A DNA stretch of 26,396 nucleotides. It comes from JAICND01 sp035281425. Its GTDB lineage: Bacteria > Actinomycetota > Acidimicrobiia > Spongiisociales > ZC4RG35. This document shows, in pieces, positions 22,322 to 26,396 of this stretch (its first letter is position 1; every line of letters begins with the position of its first letter). The stretch spans positions 1 through 26,396 of the forward strand of contig DATEDX010000141.1 of NCBI GenBank assembly GCA_035281425.1. Reading direction: 5' to 3'. A program made the translations under genes and the position numbers. The notes under the pieces were generated by a model. It saw only the letters and a program-made list of their open reading frames with translations, had not been told where the DNA came from and did no database searches.

Positions 22322-23289
22322 CGGCGGTAAGCATCGACCCCCGCAGTGGGTTCGGAGGGCCAACGGGCCAAGGGCTCGGCCAGCGGGTCCATCGCTTCCT
22401 GTCGGCCGTCCCCACTTGGGCGCTGTGGGCGGTGGTAGTGCTGTGGAGCCTTCCCACCTTCAGCTTGTTCGTCAACTCTTTCCGGACCAAGACCAACCAG
22501 CAGGAAGCGGGCTTCTGGAAAGCGTTCGCCGACCCCGGCGGCCTCACCCTGGAGAACTACCAGGCAGTGCTGGCGGCGGGGCCCACCGGTGGCTTGGGCA
22601 ATGCCCTCCTCAACTCCTTTGCCATCGCTATCCCCGCCACGGTCATTCCCATTGCCATCGCCGCCTTCGCCGCCTACGGGTTCGCCTGGATCGACTTCAA
22701 AGGGAGGTCATGGCTTTTCATCGCCACGGTGTCGCTTTTGGCCATCCCCTTGCAGACGGCCCTGATTCCGCTATTGCAGACCTTCTCGGGAGGTGCCCAC
22801 CTCACCTTGCCGTTCATCGACAAGACCGTGACGTTGTTCCCCGATATGGGGTTACAAGGCACAGTCACCGCGGTGTGGCTCACCCACACCGGCTTCGGGC
22901 TGCCGTTTGCGATCTTCCTCCTCCACAACTACATCTCCGGCCTCCCCAAGGACGTGTTCGAGTCGGCCTACATTGACGGGGCCGACCACTTCACGATCTT
23001 TTGGCGGCTTGTGATCCCCTTGTCGGTGCCGGTGCTGGCGGCCTTTGCCATCTTCCAGTTCCTCTGGACCTGGAACGACTATCTGATCGCCCTCACCATG
23101 ATCGGCTTCTCCAACCCGACCAACCTCCCCGCCACGGTGCTGATCGCTTCCCTGGCAGGCGAGTTCGCCCGGTTGGAGCACATCCTGGCGGCCGGGGCGT
23201 TTGTGCAGTCGTTCGTGCCGATCGTCGTGTTCTTTGCCCTGCAGCGCTACTTCGTGCGGGGCATCTTGGCCGGCAGCGTCAAGGGCTAA
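22318..23289 (+). CDS. aglG: sugar ABC transporter permease, AglG-like
   Basis: A 323-residue protein of normal length with six predicted helices. Helix 1 is ALWAVVVLWSLPTFSLFVNSF (about 36-56), followed by the periplasmic stretch SFRTKTNQQEAGFWKAFADP. The VWLTHTGFGLPFAIFLL block and the EAA loop ESAYIDGADHFTIFWRLVIP (about 215-234) are typical of MalG/AglG permeases. The C-terminus QRYFVRGILAGSVKG is almost a family signature. It pairs with the AglF-like permease. Its ATG overlaps the aglF stop by 4 nt, so the two are translationally coupled. The operon has no ATP-binding subunit gene after it; a weak hairpin (CGGCGG/CCGCCG, 23298-23312) follows the stop. Confidence 0.9.
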   Translation: MTAVSIDPRSGFGGPTGQGLGQRVHRFLSAVPTWALWAVVVLWSLPTFSLFVNSFRTKTNQQEAGFWKAFADPGGLTLENYQAVLAAGPTGGLGNALLNSFAIAIPATVIPIAIAAFAAYGFAWIDFKGRSWLFIATVSLLAIPLQTALIPLLQTFSGGAHLTLPFIDKTVTLFPDMGLQGTVTAVWLTHTGFGLPFAIFLLHNYISGLPKDVFESAYIDGADHFTIFWRLVIPLSVPVLAAFAIFQFLWTWNDYLIALTMIGFSNPTNLPATVLIASLAGEFARLEHILAAGAFVQSFVPIVVFFALQRYFVRGILAGSVKG

Positions 23290-23310
23290 AGGAGCTCCGG
23301 CGGTACCCGC

Positions 23311-23683
23311 CGCACAAAGGGGGTCTTCTGACGTTTCCGTGGGTGTGTTGGCGGTGGCGGGGGGATCCGACTGATTAGCAGCGGTGAGAAGGTGGACTCG
23401 CCAAACCGGGTCAACGGATTGCAACCTCGAGTATCAACGTTGGCGGGTTTCGGGTTCTTTGGCGGCCCAGCCCCGCCCACCACGACTTTCGGCGTGCTGG
23501 CCCCGGATACGGGGCTGGTGCACCGAAGAAGGTTGGGAGCGGGGCCCAGTCGCCGAAGAATCAACACGGCTCCCGATTCGACTCTGTCCCCGGCCGGTCC
23601 GGTAAGGCCCACCCCGGTCTGCAACTGTCCCTTCTCCTTCGCTGATCACCCACGGAAACAGCAGGAGGCCCACACTTTGGCGC
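23311..23683. repeat. long imperfect inverted repeat, MITE-like
   Basis: GTTTCCGTGGGTG (23333-23345) recurs exactly in reverse complement at 23647-23659. Similarity continues outwards (GGTCTTCTG vs GGCCTCCTG, then CAAAG on both sides) and inwards (TGATTAGC/TGATCAGC, GAGAAGG, ACCGGG), with about 26 extra bases in the left arm. Arms are about 23311-23411 and 23610-23683, enclosing about 200 bp. It may be a decayed non-autonomous element or two head-on copies of a dispersed repeat. Confidence 0.55.
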
Positions 23684-23694
23684 TCAAGCGCCAA
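23677..23694. repeat. short palindrome TTGGCGCT-CA-AGCGCCAA
   Basis: Perfect 8-bp arms around 2 nt at the outer edge of the right inverted-repeat arm. It could be a hairpin or a protein-binding site; no partner copy was seen in the window. Confidence 0.5.
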
Positions 23695-23860
23695 TGTCGC
23701 CCTGACTACTGTTTTCACATCGCCGTAGCTGCTTCCTTCTGCCAGTTAAGGGTGAGGTGTCGGTGGAGGGGGAGCGGGGCTCGCTCGAGTTGGTCGACCA
23801 GGCCGACCCTTAGGACCAATCCGATAATGCAGGGGCTAAGGCCTCCTTAAGCCGGGCCCA

Positions 23861-23866
23861 TAGCCT
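23861..23866 (+). promoter_or_regulatory. -10 box TAGCCT, leaderless promoter of the lipoprotein gene
   Basis: TAGCCT ends 8 nt before ATG 23875. Same hexamer and same spacing as at 8162-8167. No ribosome-binding sequence lies between. Confidence 0.42.
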
Positions 23867-23874
23867 GGCCACCA

Positions 23875-26256
23875 ATGAACCGATGGCGTGGGGTCGCCTT
23901 GGCCATGACGGCAGCGTTGATGCTCACCGCCTGTGGATCGTCCGCGGATCAGGGTTCCCCCTCCGATAATGACACGACCGCCCTTCCGGTTACGACCCCA
24001 TCGCCGCCCCCGCCGGAGACCGCCTGGGAAGCGATCCGGGATGGCATCGAAGGAGGCGAGGTGGACCTGCAGACCGCTCTCGACGCCTTCGCCCTGGCAC
24101 TCGGACCCATCACCGGGGCCGAGGTTCCGGCTGGAGAGTCGGGATTCGAAGGGTCGGCCTCCGGTCCGCTCCGTTGGTTGCGGGGACACTGGGATGAGCT
24201 GACCGCACAGCAGCGGGGAGAGGTGGAAGAACTCCTGGAGTCCTACCGGGCCGGCTCCGGGGCCGCCCTGCCGGGCCCGCGGTGGGCGGCGCCGGTTAGT
24301 TATATGGCGGCGGCAGCTCCGCTACAGGCAGCGGTCGACGACGCGGTGGTCAACCTGGAAGCCTTGTTGGGACGGTCGCTGACCTTGACGATCACCGTCA
24401 GCATCTCTCCGGTTCCCTTACCCGACGGCGCCTGGGCAGTGGCTGATGCTCGCGATTCGGCCGGCGGCTCCAACGGAGATGCCACCACCTGCGCGATCAT
24501 CTATTCACCGACGGGGGCCCAGTTCACCGGCAACGACCGCACCTATATCGCCGCCCACGAAGCCTTCCACTGTTTCCAGGCCGACCTCACCGACCTCGCC
24601 AGCTTCGTCAAACTGCCGCCCTGGATCGTGGAGGGGATGGCCGAGTGGGCCGGGCAGACCATTGCCGGAGGGTCGACGATCGCCGAAGTGAGATGGGAGG
24701 AGTGGCTGTCGAGCCGTTGGTTCCGCCAGCTCTTCAACCGGTCCTATGACGCCCTCGGCTTCTATGCCCATTTGACGGATGGGGGGATCGAACTGTGGAG
24801 CCGCTTCGATCAAGCCACAACCGCCGGATACACCAGTTCGGAGGCCGCCTATCAAGCGTTGACCGCCTCCGGATCGGTCGACCTGGTCGACAGTTGGGCG
24901 GCGGGGTATTACCGGGATCCCGCTCATGCTCCGGAGTGGGATCAGGATGGACCCGGGATCACCATTCACCGGCCCGAGATACCCACCCAGGATCTCCCCA
25001 ATGAAACCAACCTCTCTTTCGCCAGTGAACCATTCACCGTGTTCATGCATGACCTCGACGTATCGGCCGAGGTGGTGATCGTCGATGCCCCCGACGCCGG
25101 GCTGGCGATGCCGGCGGACGGTACGACGATACGGCTGGCCGACATGCATGGTGTCATCTACTGCACCACTGGTTCGTGCGCCTGTCCCGATGGCAGCCCG
25201 GGGGCGGGAACCGTCTTCGAGCAGCTGGCCTTGGGGACGATAAGGCTGGCCAGCACCGGTCACGTCACCGGCGGAGCAGTGGCGGTATACGGGTACAGCC
25301 TCGATCGTTTCTGTGAGAACGAACCTTGCTTCAGTGGGGAGTGGGTGAGCACGGTTTGGAATGTCGAACCGCACTTCTTGTTCGGGGGCTCCGGGGGAGA
25401 GCTGGTGATCGACAAGAACGGTGAGGGATACTTGGACTTCAACCCAGCGGCGCCGCTGCTCGGTTTTGTGCTGGCCGGCCATTCCCAGGGAACCGAATTG
25501 GCGCCCCTCAAGTTGGAGCTGGGAGGCACCTCCCGGTTCACAGTGGCCTTGACCGCGGGAGTGGGTCGGGTCACTGCAGCTACCGGACAGCTCACATTCA
25601 TCCCCTTCATCGATCTGGGCGACGGCTGGTTTCAGACCGGAGAGGGGATCATCGGCGGCGACCACGCCTCGGTCACCCCGGGCACCGTCTTTACCTGCGC
25701 CGGAGACACCTTGTTACTCAACGGGGTGATCGAGTTCAGCCGGGTGAGCACCGAAGGGGAGCTTCCTCCGGAGGCCGCCGGGCAGACCCCGACCACCGGA
25801 GCCGCCAGCGGTGACGGGATCGACCCCACCGACTACTCGGGTCCGCTCCCCGACATCGACCCCTGCAAGCTCCTGACTGTCGACGAGGTTAAGGCGCGTT
25901 TCCCGGAGGCGGTGGCGCCGAGCGGACCCGACCAAGTTCCCGTTCCCACCTTCATCCAATGTTCGTACGGGGTGCTTTTCTTACAGGTTTTCGCTCCCAC
26001 CACCCCCGCCAACTTCAGCAGCGGTTCGGAGAGCTTCGGTATCGACGTGGTCGAGGTGGATGGCATCGGTGGGTGGGCGCTGGCCCTGGTCAATCAGCCC
26101 GATCCCGAGCTCGAGATCGAGGACACCGTGTTCAATCTGGTGGCCGGCACCCCCAACGGCACCGTCTCCATCGTCCCCTTCTTTGACGTCAAGCTGGGGG
26201 ATCCCGACTACCAAGCCCTCCTCGAGCTCCTCCAACTGGCCATCGATCGTCTCTAA
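23875..26256 (+). CDS. large lipoprotein with gluzincin metallopeptidase motif and DUF3558-like tail
   Basis: A 793-residue protein. The signal peptide ends with lipobox LMLTAC (Cys20), followed by a Ser/Thr/Pro linker. A helical region (about 50-150) leads to AAHEAFHCF, an HExxH zinc motif (His228, Glu229, His232), and PPWIVEGMAEWAG with Glu253 as likely third ligand, as in gluzincins. Residues about 370-640 are beta-rich and include a possible CTTGSCACP disulfide loop. The C-terminal 140 residues begin IDPCKLLTVDEVKARFP (Cys664) and include FIQCSYG, the two-cysteine layout of DUF3558-type actinobacterial lipoproteins. It is probably a surface-anchored peptidase of unknown substrate; no close family is recognised. 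ATG 23875 is supported by a -10 box 8 nt upstream. It converges with the dehydrogenase fragment 17 nt away. Confidence 0.75.
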   Translation: MNRWRGVALAMTAALMLTACGSSADQGSPSDNDTTALPVTTPSPPPPETAWEAIRDGIEGGEVDLQTALDAFALALGPITGAEVPAGESGFEGSASGPLRWLRGHWDELTAQQRGEVEELLESYRAGSGAALPGPRWAAPVSYMAAAAPLQAAVDDAVVNLEALLGRSLTLTITVSISPVPLPDGAWAVADARDSAGGSNGDATTCAIIYSPTGAQFTGNDRTYIAAHEAFHCFQADLTDLASFVKLPPWIVEGMAEWAGQTIAGGSTIAEVRWEEWLSSRWFRQLFNRSYDALGFYAHLTDGGIELWSRFDQATTAGYTSSEAAYQALTASGSVDLVDSWAAGYYRDPAHAPEWDQDGPGITIHRPEIPTQDLPNETNLSFASEPFTVFMHDLDVSAEVVIVDAPDAGLAMPADGTTIRLADMHGVIYCTTGSCACPDGSPGAGTVFEQLALGTIRLASTGHVTGGAVAVYGYSLDRFCENEPCFSGEWVSTVWNVEPHFLFGGSGGELVIDKNGEGYLDFNPAAPLLGFVLAGHSQGTELAPLKLELGGTSRFTVALTAGVGRVTAATGQLTFIPFIDLGDGWFQTGEGIIGGDHASVTPGTVFTCAGDTLLLNGVIEFSRVSTEGELPPEAAGQTPTTGAASGDGIDPTDYSGPLPDIDPCKLLTVDEVKARFPEAVAPSGPDQVPVPTFIQCSYGVLFLQVFAPTTPANFSSGSESFGIDVVEVDGIGGWALALVNQPDPELEIEDTVFNLVAGTPNGTVSIVPFFDVKLGDPDYQALLELLQLAIDRL

Positions 26257-26273
26257 ACCAGGAAGGGAGAGGG

Positions 26274-26396
26274 CTAGAGGACCTCGGTCAGGGTGACCGG
26301 GCGGCCCAGTTCGATGGACCGGTGGGCGGCGACTCCCATCGCCACCGCCAAGAGCCCGTCCTCCAGGTCGACTCCCGGCTCTTGCTCGCCCCGGCA
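26274..26396 (-). CDS. Gfo/Idh/MocA-type oxidoreductase, C-terminal end only
   Basis: The last 40 codons of a minus-strand gene that enters from the right edge and stops at TAG (26276-26274). The sequence LEDGLLAVAMGVAAHRSIEL followed by GRPVTLTEVL matches the C-terminus common in Gfo/Idh/MocA NAD(P)-dependent sugar dehydrogenases. Such genes commonly accompany sugar ABC transporters, which fits the nearby aglEFG operon. Substrate and full length cannot be told. Confidence 0.7.
   Translation of the reverse strand, partial: CRGEQEPGVDLEDGLLAVAMGVAAHRSIELGRPVTLTEVL

Larger units (their letters stand above)
23290..23874. other. 585-bp noncoding region between aglG and the lipoprotein gene
   Basis: No open frame here has believable protein composition; the open frames are Pro/Arg/Ser-rich on both strands. 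The stretch contains a weak hairpin at 23298-23312 after aglG, a long decayed inverted repeat (23311-23683), a short palindrome (23677-23694) and a -10 box at 23861. Confidence 0.7.

Noticed and set aside
23392..23850. 152-residue plus-strand frame between aglG and the lipoprotein gene
   Set aside because: Pro/Arg-rich composition, no ribosome site or -10 box at its start, and it lies within the inverted repeat; equally long frames exist on the other strand.
24505..25665. 386-residue minus-strand open frame
   Set aside because: It lies opposite the lipoprotein gene, has no recognisable domain, and is explained by G+C-rich third positions.

Overview
The window is high-G+C DNA (roughly two-thirds G+C by eye) from what looks like an actinobacterium. 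Acidimicrobiia or a nearby lineage is my best guess. The grounds are the G/C-ending codons, frequent GTG and TTG starts, a DUF222 (13E12-type) gene, Thr-rich linkers on exported proteins, and a recurrent TANNNT hexamer 6-9 nt before start codons, the signature of leaderless actinobacterial mRNAs. Lineage and all functions are inferred from sequence reading only; no database search was possible.

Left part (1-9153). An edge-truncated DUF222 gene lies behind a VanW-domain wall protein, both on the minus strand. Then come a RecB/Cas4-like PD-(D/E)XK nuclease, a second PD-(D/E)XK-like coiled-coil protein in convergent orientation, and two translationally coupled P-loop GTPases. A YegS/DgkB-type lipid kinase and a DraG-fold protein without most of its metal ligands follow, fired from a 33-bp divergent intergenic region.

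Middle (9154-17173). Two related 45-bp hairpin elements face each other at a convergent junction. A long minus-strand run then carries, in transcription order: an Atg22/UMF1-type MFS transporter, a LapA-like membrane protein, a class III FAD disulfide reductase (CoA-disulfide reductase type), a nuclease-plus-lamin-tail lipoprotein, an 11-mer-repeat LEA-like protein, an aspartate aminotransferase, a zinc-dehydrogenase-fold protein with an altered catalytic zinc site, and a second UMF1 transporter.

Right part (17174-23289). After an intergenic segment of degenerate heptamer repeats and a two-hairpin palindrome comes a sugar-uptake locus like aglR-aglE-aglF-aglG: a LacI-family repressor, a lipoprotein substrate-binding protein and two permeases. 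Near-identical LacI-type operators sit at the regulator promoter and at the transporter promoter, so autoregulation plus control of uptake is likely. The aglF-type permease has an extra N-terminal membrane domain of about 300 residues, and no ATPase gene is present in the window.

Right end (23290-26396). A 585-bp noncoding stretch holds a long decayed inverted repeat. It is followed by a large lipoprotein with a gluzincin (HExxH...E) metallopeptidase region plus a DUF3558-like tail, and by the last codons of a Gfo/Idh/MocA-type dehydrogenase entering from the right edge on the minus strand. No rRNA, tRNA, CRISPR array or intact insertion sequence was recognised.
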